From contig VYZB01000057.1 of NCBI GenBank assembly GCA_013397455.1, positions 746,879 through 810,878 of the forward strand: a DNA stretch of 64,000 nt, read 5' to 3'. This document shows positions 41,349 through 53,700 of the stretch, piece after piece. This DNA comes from Crotophaga sulcirostris. Its lineage: Eukaryota; Chordata; Aves; Cuculiformes; Crotophagidae. Made by a program: the position numbers and the translations under genes. The notes beneath the pieces were generated by a model that was not told where the DNA came from, did no database searches, and saw only the letters and a program-made list of their open reading frames with translations. Every line of letters starts with the position of its first letter. Position 1 is the stretch's first letter.

Positions 41349-41390
41349 TTCTTCACAAAGAAACTTTCTAGGAATAAACACAGATAGATT
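41349..41390 (-). other. PEX2: PEX2 terminal-exon splice acceptor and short 5' UTR
   Basis: Read on the minus strand, a pyrimidine-rich run (TCTGTGTTTATTCC) ends in TAG, with the acceptor AG at 41369-41368. The exon then starts at 41367 and leaves 19 untranslated bases before the ATG at 41348. This agrees with the known PEX2 design, where upstream exons are non-coding and the last exon holds the full frame. The acceptor is predicted by eye; no transcript is available here. Confidence 0.75.
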
Positions 41391-42892
41391 TTAGTTTGAG
41401 CATTACTTATTTTTATTCTTATTAATGATAATGAAGTTGTAATACACCAGCGGTAAACAAGACATATTTCACGTCAAAAGAAGTTATATTGGACTATTAC
41501 TCACAAACAGTAAAATTTGTATTTGGTTATAGAGAAGTGTTTAACACCTTCCAAATATTTAGAAAACTCCACAGATTTAATATTTCACTGTGTAAATAAA
41601 AAAAATGCTGGGCATGATTTTAATATTCAATTGGACTTTAAACTAGATCAGAAACAAGAATCGTTACACTATATGGTGTTTTATGGAGAAATAGGGGAAA
41701 TGAACATAGTAACTACAATCTAGGAGAGAACGATGCGGTGCACAGAAAATATTGCCATATGAATACTTCAGTAGCTGCAGCTAAAAGAAAAAAAATCTTT
41801 GAAATACTAACACATTTAAGGATTACATACATGGATGAAAATTAAGGTTGGAATGATAAAACTTGCTAAATAAAGGAAGTGATTTGTTTAGTTTAGAGAA
41901 GAATCATTATATGAGATTAAAGAAATATTCAGTATTCAGACATAAATTATCATGCAGTACATCACTGAAGCCTGCATATATTTTCTAGAGTCTTTTGACA
42001 GGTGTGGGATTGTGTTACTTGTCGTATAACAAATTTCCTGGCAAGATGATGTATAATAGCAACTTCAACAAATGTATACTCTTTTGTTCAAGCATTACAG
42101 AGAAAAATAAAAATATTTTTTAAAATTGCTTGGTTTAAATGTTATTGTGTCTGGAATACTGTGACTAAAAACAAATGCAATCCATTGCAAGACCAAAATA
42201 TGGGTAATGACTCAGTAATGGAAAATCATGAGGTAACTGATTTTTTGGTTCCTTTTTGTCCACATAAAAGCTCCAAAGTGATTTAGGAGAAGAGGTATGT
42301 TTCAGGTAGTATGCAAGATATTTCACTTTCTAAGCCAGACTATTTGCCTAACAAAGGAAAGGTCAACAGCCTTTTGAAGAAAGTATAGAAGAAGGTACTT
42401 CAAATCCCTATTTTTAAGGGGAAAACCTGCTATAACACAGGAATGCTTTGAATAAAAGATGCCCTATAGGATCCTATATAGGAATGGTTGCTAATGATGC
42501 TACGAATGCTGAAAAAGAAAATCTTTCAAGCCAATAGTCGTTTGCTGAAACAGAGTGCATCAAAAGATTTAAAACCCAGTATAAAGTAAAAAAACATTAT
42601 TTGTAGCATTCCTACTGTTTTCTACACCTATAATTGGTCATGTCTGTAAGGAAAATACCATGTAAAGCCAACAGGAAATATGATTATGTTCTTAATGTAT
42701 ACTGTACAACATTACTTTCCTGTTAACTAAGACTGGCTACATGGGTAGGGCATACAATAGCCCCACTCAGTTTCTTTAAACTCTTCCTTCCTCATTAGCA
42801 AGCAAAATAGGCTGAAGGTAATATAAGGTCACCCCCTATGGGCAAACAGTTATAGGGTTCATTGCATCAACCCACACTGGCCTGACAAGCCA

Positions 42893-42912
42893 GTATACAA
42901 AGGTATACAAAG
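42893..42912 (+). repeat. Short tandem duplication, GTATACAAAG twice
   Basis: The 10-mer GTATACAAAG is repeated head to tail. Minor slippage event in the PEX2 intron. Confidence 0.85.
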
Positions 42913-43599
42913 GCAGTTTACCCAAGCTTGTCTCGCTCACACTTGTCTTCTGTAGCAAGTACCAAGGAATTGTGGTTGGAAAGCACTATCCAGTACTATC
43001 CCAATAGCTCCCAATCCTCCACTTCGCGATCAAAAGATCAATTTAATCCTTACTGGATCTTGCTATTTCACTTTAAAAAACCCCAGCTCCAATGACTATC
43101 CACCCTCCTACCTCATCTTCTCATCCCATTACCATTTTAGTAACTACAGCCTCTGATAACTGCCTGCTCTGGAAACAGTCACTCTGGTTTAGTGCTATTC
43201 ACTCATAACCCCTAAAAGTCTAGTGTTTTCTTCACTTCTGGTAACACCTTAGTCCCTTCTACCCCTTTCACTCTACTAATTTCACTAATTTTAGTTACCC
43301 TCCTACTAGTGTTCTACACAATTCCCAATATAAGAAAAATCCTCTTTCAAAATCCTAAAGTTATTTGAAAGGGCCATCTTATTAAACAGCTTCCTTGATT
43401 CTACTAAGACGATTTTCCAACATCAGTTCAACCATCTTTTCTAGCTGTCTTCCAATATCACAGGTGCTACACAAATTCCTGTTGCAGATGTCTCATAAAT
43501 AAGCTAGGCTAAATCTGTGCAGGTATTATTTTCCCCCAGAATAGCCAGACTATCTAAAGAAACCTCATCAAGTGAAGAACAGGTCATTAGGAACCTCTT

Positions 43600-44285
43600 G
43601 ATGTTCAAGGAAAATGTGTCAAATACACAGGATCATGATGGGTCTTGCAGGTTGGGAGCTGACCGCATAGCTGCTTTGCAAAAAAGCAAAGGACTTGTGG
43701 ATTGTGGTAGGCAGCAAGTTGGATACAAGTCACCAGTGCGTCCTTGTGGCATTAATGCTTACTGGAGTGCAATAGTTTGCACAAAGCAAGCAGACTGAAG
43801 GATGTGCTTATGTTCCTCTACTTGCCACTGGCGAGCACACTTGGATACTACATCCAGTTTTGCCTCTTTTCTACAAAAGAAATGTCAACAAACTGAAAAG
43901 AGCCCAGCCACTCATATCATAAGGGAGCCCTAACACCCGATGCATAAGTAGAGCTTGAAGGAACTCAGATTGAGGGCAGCTAAGTGATCTAACAGTACCT
44001 AAGTAATCTTCCACTACCTAAAGGTTACAGAGAAGACCTGAAGTGGGAAAAAGAAAGAAAAAAAAAGGAGGCAACTGGCTCTAAGTTGCTACACAAGAAA
44101 TTCCAACTGGACACAAAGAAACTGGAACAGTTTGTTTAGAGGAACTGGGAAATTTCCATCCCAGGAGATTCTAAAAATATGATCAAACAATTTCCTAAGC
44201 TACGTGTTCTGGCATTGAAATTATCCACAAATTTCACAGTATGCTGGACTAGGTGTCATAAAGATCTTCCCCAGAACTTGAAGAC
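43600..44285 (+). mobile_element. Degenerate CR1-like LINE remnant
   Basis: Several landmarks occur in the order expected of a CR1 3' half: a CTTGGATACTACATCCAGTT block (compare HLEYCVQF) near 43840-43860, an AGAGCCCAGCCACT block near 43898, GAAGGAACTCAGATTG near 43960, a CACAAAGAAACTGGAACAG stretch near 44114, and a closing GGACTAGGTGTCATAAAGAT followed by CTTCCCC near 44246-44273, like a worn CR1 terminus. Divergence is high and no tail repeats remain, so the call rests on the order of weak matches. It would be an old copy. Confidence 0.55.
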
Positions 44286-45771
44286 TGACTTTCCAAAAAC
44301 TTTGTGCATGTCTTGTGGCGTAATATAATTGATTTGTGACAGATTTTTTTTTCTCATATCCATGACCCTTTACAGGACTTTATTTGAAACAAGCAACTTC
44401 AGTGAATCTGTCAGTGTGAGTCAGAACTTTGTTTACAGAAAATGGGAACTAATTTTGAACAACCAAGTTCAAGCACTGTTTGCCAACCTTCAAAATTTGC
44501 AAAATTCAACAACTCTCCTTTTAAAACAATTAGAATCAACACCATATATACTGTCTACGTGTGACATATTTAATATCTCTTTCTGAATTACTAATTAACA
44601 GATTGATTTAATTTTGTAGTCACTTTTATGCAAACTACATGGAAAAGTAAAAACATCAGACAAGAATATAAGCAACTTTAAATTATAACATTCCTATGTA
44701 AGCAAAGTTTTTCTTTTGGTGAATAATTAGGTAAGCATTCTCAATTTTAGCAATAAAACTGGACACTGTTCTGAAGTTCTTTGTTGTAAGAACACTGAAA
44801 ATTTGCCACAGGCTGTGGTTGTTAATCAGACCCTGAAGGTTATTTAAAGATCATATCCATATAACTTTGATTTTAATGTGTAAGCACATTTCAGTGTGCT
44901 TACTGTTTATGTACAAGCTGAGTGTTCTGCTATACACTATGCGTGCTTCAAAACGGATTTAAGGTTTTACTGCACTTACATGCAGATACGAAAAGTATCT
45001 ACCCTGTATCTGTATGATACATTTTCTCTATTTTGTTACAGTAGGGCATTGTCATTATGTTACTTATTGATGCTGCCCATTTTATAAAGTGATAATAAAT
45101 AAAAAATAATAAAGTTTTCCCTTTTTAAATTATTTCCTCTACACAAAATCCTTTCAGAAATTTGTTAGACTTTTCATTTTTTACTACTTTTAAAAATAGT
45201 GGTCCTAGAGTAGGAATAAATGAGAAATATTCTGCTTTGAAACTAGGTAATACACACAGCCTGTAAGTGTCAATACATTTCACTTGTACTTTTTAATGTT
45301 ATTTTAATGTACTTTTTAATGCACTCCATATTCTGCTGAGCAACACAGACTATAAAGAGAATGTATTTTCTTCAGTGTTTCTGTATTAAATTCTATTTGT
45401 CATGTCCTCACTGTTTTAACTCTCTTATTTGGTCTGGTTTAAATTATTTAAAACTTAAGAACTCAGAATCGTAGACTCAGTGATGAAAGAGACAAATATC
45501 AGTGCTCAGTTAAGGATGTCACCAGGCTTAGCTTACATGATCAAAACTGAACAGTAAAAATATCAGGTGAAGGTATATCATAAACCCTATGTGAGATTAA
45601 CTTATTTTTTTAACTAAACAAATGAACAATCTCATCTGTACAGTATACTGTGCAACAACAACAACAAATATTGTATATCACCAGGGAAAGAGAATTTCTT
45701 CTGGTATATGTTAGTACTGTTATTGAGCATTGTACAAATTATGAATGAATATATTTTATTTGGAAACATGT

Positions 45772-45838
45772 TATTGACAGAAATCTATCAATAGTAATGT
45801 GAGTATTGTCAACAGTCTGTCAATATTAATGTAATTAT
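45772..45838 (+). repeat. Imperfect tandem duplication, period about 33
   Basis: CTATCAATAGTAATGTGAGT near 45784-45803 is echoed by CTGTCAATATTAATGTAATT near 45816-45836, with related TATTGACAG and TATTGTCAAC segments ahead of each. It is an old local duplication in the PEX2 intron. Confidence 0.6.
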
Positions 45839-47589
45839 GATTAAGGGGATAACATGGATTTTAGCTATAATACCACGTAACCTCTCCTGCATTGCTGCTA
45901 TCAATATAAGCATTATTATTGACCTGTTCTGGGACTATCAGTATGAGATGTATTACCATGAGGCATATTTGTCAATGCATTCTGCCCACAAAAATTCTAC
46001 ATTTAAATTTACAGGTCTGTAAACTTTGCCTGCAGATATATACAAATCCAAGTAACCTCTAGGGTGACATTTTTTTCCACAGGGCTATTCCACTGTAGAT
46101 AAGTAATCAAGGGGTTTCTACTGTCTCAATGCAACTGCAATTCCATTCCCTGCTTTTCTAGCATAATCGTTAGAAGACAGATATGTATACGTACCTATAT
46201 ATGCATATATTATATATACACACATATACTATATGCAGAAGTTCCAAAATATTTTTAAGTATAATTTGTCAAAATATTTTTGGGAAGCCAAGTAAAAATA
46301 CATTTTATAAAGTCAAAAATTAACTTTCTTCCTTACCGTTCTAATTAAAATTGCATTTAGGATGCAAGAAGTAGCACCCCCATTCACTTCACCGAGTTCA
46401 TGATTTAACTATTTCAGATATCTCTTCTATGCAGCCAAAACATGTAGTCTGAGCAGTTTACTTGTGCAGACCCACAAGAGACCATGTAATCCTAACTCAG
46501 CATGAACACAAACTCAAGAATATCTTGACTGAAGTTTAACTACCAAGAAAGCCGAGTCCACACTTTTTCTAGGTAGTCTGTTCTATTGTTTTATCACCTT
46601 AGTAATTACAATTTTTTTTTTTCTCATATTCAATCTAAAGCATCCTTAGCACAAATAAAGATAGTTTTCATTCCACAGGAGAAAGCAACAATGGAGGAGA
46701 ATTTTCAGTTTGTCTGCATCTTCTCAATAAGAAGCAATGAGGTGTGTGAAGGGACCAAATACGGGTAGCAGATTTGCCAAACTAGACAACATCCTCTTTC
46801 CTACAGCATGATTCTCCAGAAACTTTACTTTTTTCCAGCAGCACAGTTAGTATTTACCTTGTGGTCTATTAAATCCTCAGATATTTTTCTGTCGTTTTTC
46901 TCTCTGAATGTCTGTTTTGTATTCATGTATTTGAGTTTTTCCCCTTAAACACAGTGCTTCATACTTACTTGCATTGCTTTTCACCTTATTGATTTCAGAG
47001 ATCCTCTCCAAATTCATCAAAAGTATTCTGGCTTCAGATCTTATGTTCAAAACAAAGATAACCCTCCCCCCCAAAACTTTCAACCCCTCTCCAGCTTAGC
47101 ATCATTAGTAACTTCTGTAAGTGCATTCTCTTCCATCATCCCACTCATTACCACCTTTTCATCTTGACAACTAATTGTAGCTAATTATTCTGTAAAGGCC
47201 ATTTTTCAACTTGATGCAGATAATACCAGCATCTAAGGAAGATAGTATCAATGATACGTTTCCCTAACTTGCTCATGTAGGAAAAAAAACTTTATAAAAA
47301 TCAAGCTGTACTATACCTAGTTTTCCTCTTACTTTCTAAGCTTGTCTTTCTTTCTAAAAGGAGAAACAGTTGAGGTTTCTTAATGAACAGGTCATGTCAA
47401 ACCATACTGGCTGTTTTACAATCTCCTGCATATTTTTAGAAACAAATTAATTGCTGAAGTATTCACTTCTGAATCTCTATTTGGAATTGAAACTGACAGC
47501 TTCAATAATTCTCTTAACAAAAGAATAAAGAGATAGAAAAACACCCACGCACAAACCCTTTTTGCTGGCTATTTTCACCCTCTGGGATA

Positions 47590-47612
47590 TTAAATAAATA
47601 AATAAATAAAAT
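47590..47612 (+). repeat. (AAAT)n microsatellite
   Basis: About five AAAT units (TTAAATAAATAAATAAATAA) within the PEX2 intron. Confidence 0.9.
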
Positions 47613-50600
47613 CAGTGGTGTCTAATTCCTCAGTCATTCGAGGATGAATTTTATTAGGATTTGCCACTTGAGCACATCTATATTAAGATTCCTTAGGCTA
47701 TTCTTTCTGTGCTTTGGTTCCAGTCTTATTTCCTGCCTAAGATTAATTTTATGAAGCAGCAGGTCACGATATATCTCTTTTATAAAGTATAAAGAAAAGA
47801 ATCAGTCTTTGAAAATCTGTTACTTGTTCTCATTTCTTATTTAATAACAGATCTAGGTAATGGACCTATCTCTTTGTGCCTCCTCTTACTTAGTTTTTTG
47901 GACCCTTTCATTGAGTCTTTTCTTGTGCTTTGCAAATTGAAATGATTTTATTCTTTAGAGTCACTGATTTTATTCTTACATTCCTATGTTATTCCTTTAC
48001 ATTCATCCCTAATCATTGCATTATTTTTGCCTGGACAACTCTTTTGATTTCCAGGCCACTCAAGTATTCTTGATATATAAAGTCTCTTTAACATTTATGA
48101 CTATTATTTTAGTTTATTATTATAAACTACCTCAACACAAAGAAACAACAGGATATACATTAAAGATAACAGATTTTTTAGCCTTTTCAACAGACTAGAT
48201 TCTGCCAAGTTCCAGCATTCAGATCTATGGCTGAGACAGGGGGAAGTAGTTTCTGGTGGGTTTCTCTTTCTGGAGAAAGAATCACTAACACATAGTTCTT
48301 CTTTTCTCCAGAAGCTACAATGCATTGGGTATTGTGCAAGCCATACCTTTGGTCTACTATCCTTCCTCTTATGTTCATAAAGTCAGGGTATCAACAGATA
48401 GCAATAAAAATTTCCACCTACCACAAGAATGTTGACATTTTCTTTGTAACATGAGGTGTGGTGCTTTTTGAGTTGTTTCTGCATTCGTGTGTGGGGGGTT
48501 TTGTGAAAATGTATTCCACTTAACTGTTCTTTTCAGTTGATCTCGATAGTAGCTATTTTAGATGTCTATTTGAAATCAATAAACTTTAACTATGAGAAAT
48601 CAAATTATATGTATCCAGTTAATTTTGAATTCTTCCTTTACATCAACTCTTACAATAAAACACAGAACCTGGATTCCAGCTGCTCAAACCCTCACATTTT
48701 ACCATTAATTTTCTTTTCTTTCTTGCTCATCAAGAGTAGAGAGAAATAACCTCAGATCAAAATCTAATTGGCAGGCCCAACTGTGTTGTCTCTTAATCAC
48801 TGTAAAATTAACTTATCACTAGATCATTCCCTCAAATAACTTTACAAAAGATTGATTTTGTATTACTGTCTGGATTTCCATATACATCAGCTAAATACCT
48901 ATCATTCTGTAAAGAACATAAACTGATTCTTAAACCGTTTGGAAAAACTGCTAACACTAACTGAAAAAAAAACCAACACAGATAGTAATACACTGCAATC
49001 ACAGAAAGCATTATTTATTTCTTACATTCCTGGGAGGCAGGACTTTTTGAAGACTGATAAAATGAAGGAAAACACTGAATGACTTACTGTGTAACAAGTC
49101 AAACCCACAGATTAAATTAAGATTTTCACTCAGGAGCAACTGGTAACAAATCTTAGATGCCTGAATGCTACAGTAACATTTAATGTAAGAATACTAACTA
49201 AAAGACAAAGATACATTCAAATCACAGGTTGCTTTCCCAGCTTTAACACAGTAAACTTAGCTTTCATAAAATGGGATATAAGAGATTAGCCACTGTTGAA
49301 TGCCTGGAGACAGAAGAAAACATAACGATAGCTCATTGATTTATCTTCCGTAAACTGCCTGCCAGAGTCAAAATATCAGGCCTTCAAGTTACAAAATCAA
49401 AACCAGCTCAGAAGAGCCAGAATTGATACAACAGTAATGAAGAGCAGTAGAAGAGTGCTACACTGTTAGAAGCTGTACATCAGTCATTTCTGTCACTATT
49501 TGATGGAAACTGAAAATCCCATGTCAATGGTAATACATTCTCTCGATGAATGCTAGCAACCAAGACTATTATAAGCCACCACTGAAGATATTCTGTATGC
49601 TAAGAACTCCCACAGACTTAAGCAAAACTTGTGATCAGTCAGCAGTCCTAAAAGACACATTACTAGATGTGAACAATTAGGATCCGATAGACTAATTATT
49701 GCATAAGTAATATTTAAGATGCTACCTTTTAAAATTTGTGATGTTAAATTTAAGACTTCAAAAGCACATTTGTATTCCCCATAGCATAATGGCCATAGAT
49801 AATATCAATAATATCATCCTACCAACTTTTTGGATATGGCCCTAATTTTCATTTATTAGAACAAATAAGAAGATATACATGTATCAAGTCATATGTTCAA
49901 TCACTATTCTTCTTTATCCCATATTTCACTCCTTTTCTTCTCTCATCTTATTTCCTCTTTTTTTTTTTTCATTCCTCTCCTTAGGATGTCAAATTGCTAA
50001 CTCATCTCCAGAGGCATGTTTCATTTCCACTTGTAAACTCCTATTCTCTGCTGTACTAAATGAAATCTAGCTGTCATTCCATTTAATTACATCAGTGATA
50101 AAAGAACCCAAAAAGCTCAGCAAAACAAAGCTGCACCTTAACTTGAGGCTTTCCAAAACACATTGTTCAAGAAATCCCTTGAACACCAAGAAGAAGAGCC
50201 AAAATATATGCCCAATACGGAATACTGATTCTTTCTTTGGAACTAGGTAATGGGAATTATCTGGAGACACATTTGCTGTTGTTAAATGGAAATGGTGGAG
50301 GGTTTGGTTGGAGTAGTTTGACGAGTTGGGACTGTGACAGTTAACTAAGAAGGAACAGCCCCTTAAAAGGAAGAGGCAACATCTCTGACTAAACCAGTAT
50401 CAGGAAGTGTAAGTGCATGGGAAAGATAAAGATCCCTTGTGCTACAAATGTAGGTCTCAGCTGTTGATGACCACATCAGCACATGACAGGGAGACCCTTG
50501 CATTTGAAGAGATTTTCGTTATGATGAGGATATGAGGTTCCGGTATAAGGATGGATAACTGAAAGTTATATTGCATTGCCTGTCTAAAAGTGAAAAGGAT

Positions 50601-53319
50601 GTAAAGCTTAGTAGATGTGCTACCCTTTGTGCTAAGCAGGAGAAACATCACACTGCGGCAGAGGTATGCAGTTCCTTTTCAGAATGGTTCAAAAGCAGAA
50701 CATGAATGCACGGCTGTGAGTTCACTGTGGGCAGTTACAGCCGTAACTCTTCATTTGCTGGTTACTGTTACTTACCTGAAAAGTTGGCCTTCTGCTTTGT
50801 GACATACATAATGCCTGCATTTCTGTGCTCTAAGGCACTGTAACTCACACAGCCTTATTTGTCAAGTACAGTGCCAATCCAAATTTTATGCAAATTTTAA
50901 GTCATCTAACTTAAATTCCTATTTTACAGCTCTGTGTTTCCGTTCTTCTCCTACCGGCCTGACCCATATAAATGAACCACCAGATAAGTATGGAGATGCC
51001 AGGAGGAAGACAGAGAAGATATGCAGAAGGGATTCAAAAGCAATGCCTGTTCTACATACTCAGATACAATTTACCACAGGTGGTAGAACCTTGGACTCCT
51101 GCATTAAACACCTTAGCCTAATCATTTGTGAAACAGTCATTGCCCAGATTTTATTCCAACTTTCTTCCTTTTAACATACATATGCATACCAACTGCACAG
51201 TCATGAATATTCAGCGATAGGCAAGTGTAACAATGCTGATCCAAGTACTACACTGCAGGAATATAATGTCTTTTAACCTTTTATTGGAAATACTTACTAG
51301 ATGAGAAAGGTAAAAATCTGTCCCAAATGCTCAGCTTACTCGTAATTAACCTCTGTCCACATCTGTAGCAAAAGTAGGACGGTACGTAAAAGCCATGTTG
51401 TTACAGACTGTACATATTTATGGTATGTTAAAGCCAAGAAGGCCCTGCATCAGTAAAAAGACAAACCTGATCGTTGTTACTTTAAAGCTTTGTACTTGTT
51501 TTATATGGCCTAATTTACAAATAATGGGGTCTAATTACAAACAAAATCTCTCAACTGGTGGAAGGATAGAGAACAGTATGTTACTTGACATACACATCTC
51601 ATCTTTTTGGCTTTGTGTTCTAGAGAAACATAAGCTGATGTAATCTCTGACACCTACAGTCACTCCCTCTCATCTTCATTCAACAGTGTATTGTCTCCTT
51701 ATCTTACACACTAGTGCAAATACTCATTTGGTCCACTACTGAACTGTTCCTGGATGCTAAACTGGCAGGAAACAAAACCATTTAAATTTATTTTTCTGCA
51801 GATTTAGTACGCAAACAGTACAGCAAAGCACCAGGACAGATGTGTGCAGTAACATTAAGAAGAAAATCAGGGCCAGGAAAAACAGGTAGTCATGGAACTG
51901 TATGCCTCTGAATCTCAGCATCATACTCTTATATCTGCCAGCAATCAAGAGCAAGATTGAAGACTAAGCTTTTCCTTTGACTGTAAGAACTGTTCCTGTG
52001 CCTTCAAACACAACATGCTGAGTGTGCAAGAATAACACCACAACACTGTAAACATGAATAATGAAACTTTTTGCTGTCTTTCAAAAATGAAAAGAAAAAT
52101 TAATTATTTGTACAAGTCCGCTGCAGGATTCATGCAGACTTGCAGGCGAGAGGCTACTACCATGTGATTCCTCCCTACTCTTACCTTTTCAATATGAACA
52201 GTGAGTAATAGGGATGCTGGGAAAATTAGATGTGCTTACTGCCCCCAGATCTTGACAGTTTTATTACTTGTTAATTATGGTAAGTTTAAGCTCACAAGGG
52301 AAGACTGATATACTTTCACCAAACTCTTTTCAATCCTGTAACTTCATTAGCATTTCAGAATCCACTGGCACAGTTGCACACGTGTATTACAAGTAACAGT
52401 TTAGAAGAGGGATAGCAATTTCCATACTAGGCAGTCTGAGTTGTACACTGCGACAGCTTCTACAATCCCTACATGAATTCCCCTTCATGATTTAGTTATG
52501 CCCCACAGTGTCGCAGCCTTATATTAATTTCCTTTCCAGGAAAAGTTCCTTTCTCCTTGCCAGCCCCCTCCTGTGATATCTTCTGTCAGCTCCTCTGCTT
52601 AAAAAATTAATAACATAATTTTTGAATACTATTATTTTTAATGTATTTTTCAAGTTTTCTTAGAATTTAAATTCACATTATTTCCTTTCTTTTCCAACCC
52701 CATTGCCAATATTAGTAAAAAAAGAGATGGTGGAGACAAGCGGTGGCAGAGAGAACATTTTCAGAGAGGTTGTTCCCAGGCAGCTACTGATAGAAACACA
52801 ATGAATATCATGAATGATTCAACTTCTAAAGGCCAAAAAAGTCAACAAGTCCTCTCTTGCAGGGAAAGATGGAAATGCCCAGACACAGTCAGAGTGAACT
52901 GTGAATCAAGAGTTGTATTACTGTCATAATTCCTCTCTCTTCCCATATTACGTATTTGTCCTCTTTTTCCTCCAGCACAAAGTTTTTTATTGCTCTTTTT
53001 ACCCTTTCTTCCACTGAAAAAATCTGCATTTAGGCTGAAATAATTCGACTTTTAAATTTCTTGCATTCCACCTCCAAACAGAGATTGCATCCTTTCTGTT
53101 CTCCTGAAGATTTTTATAAAGTTTAGTTATGACACAATTATTTATTTAATTTAAATATAAAATTTTATTTGCTGCTTTTAACTTTACTACTTGAAGAGCA
53201 CAGGGAGTGCTGTGGAGCAGGTGGTGTTGAGAGCACACTAATCAGTTAAAATGAGAGTTGTAGCATCACATCCTTTGTCTTCCACCTTTACTGGTCTACG
53301 TGAAAGAGTATATATTCTA

Positions 53320-53700
53320 TTAGGTCTCAAAAGACCTTGTTGCCTTCAACATCCCTCACCAGATTCAACTTCAAGCAGGCTTTCCTAATCACATCTCTGC
53401 ATGCTCCGACACTGCTTCTATATTCTCCCAAGTTACCTGTCCCTGCTCCTGCATACTTCCTTTTTATGTCCAACTTCTGTGACGAGCAACTTGTTCATCC
53501 ATGCAGGGCTGCTGGCATTTCTGCCTGATTTCCTACTCATTGGGAATGCATGGACTGCTCTTGAGCTCTGAGGAGGTGATCCTCAGAATATCAGCCTGCA
53601 TCTCTCCAAGGCCTTATCCTATTGGACTCTTCCAAGTAGATCCCTGAAAAGGCCAGAGTCTGCTCTCCTGAAGACCAGGTCCATGATCTTGCTTTCTAGT
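53320..53700 (-). mobile_element. CR1 LINE internal fragment (ORF2 between endonuclease and RT)
   Basis: Read on the minus strand this matches the CR1 ORF2 segment upstream of the RT domain: GCAAGATCATGGACCTGGTC, then CTTTTCAGGGATCTACTTGG, the ATAAGGCCTTGGAGAG block, a GAGCTCAAGAGCAGTCCATG block, and the CAGGCAGAAATGCCAGCAGC block near 53505-53530. The coding frame is broken by small indels. Both the endonuclease part and the whole 3' half, including the terminal repeats, are missing. It lies in the PEX2 intron and on the same strand as the gene. I recognised the family from memory of the consensus. Confidence 0.85.

Noticed and set aside
43517..43798. A 93-codon plus-strand open frame
   Set aside because: It overlaps the degenerate CR1-like stretch and has no protein motif of its own.
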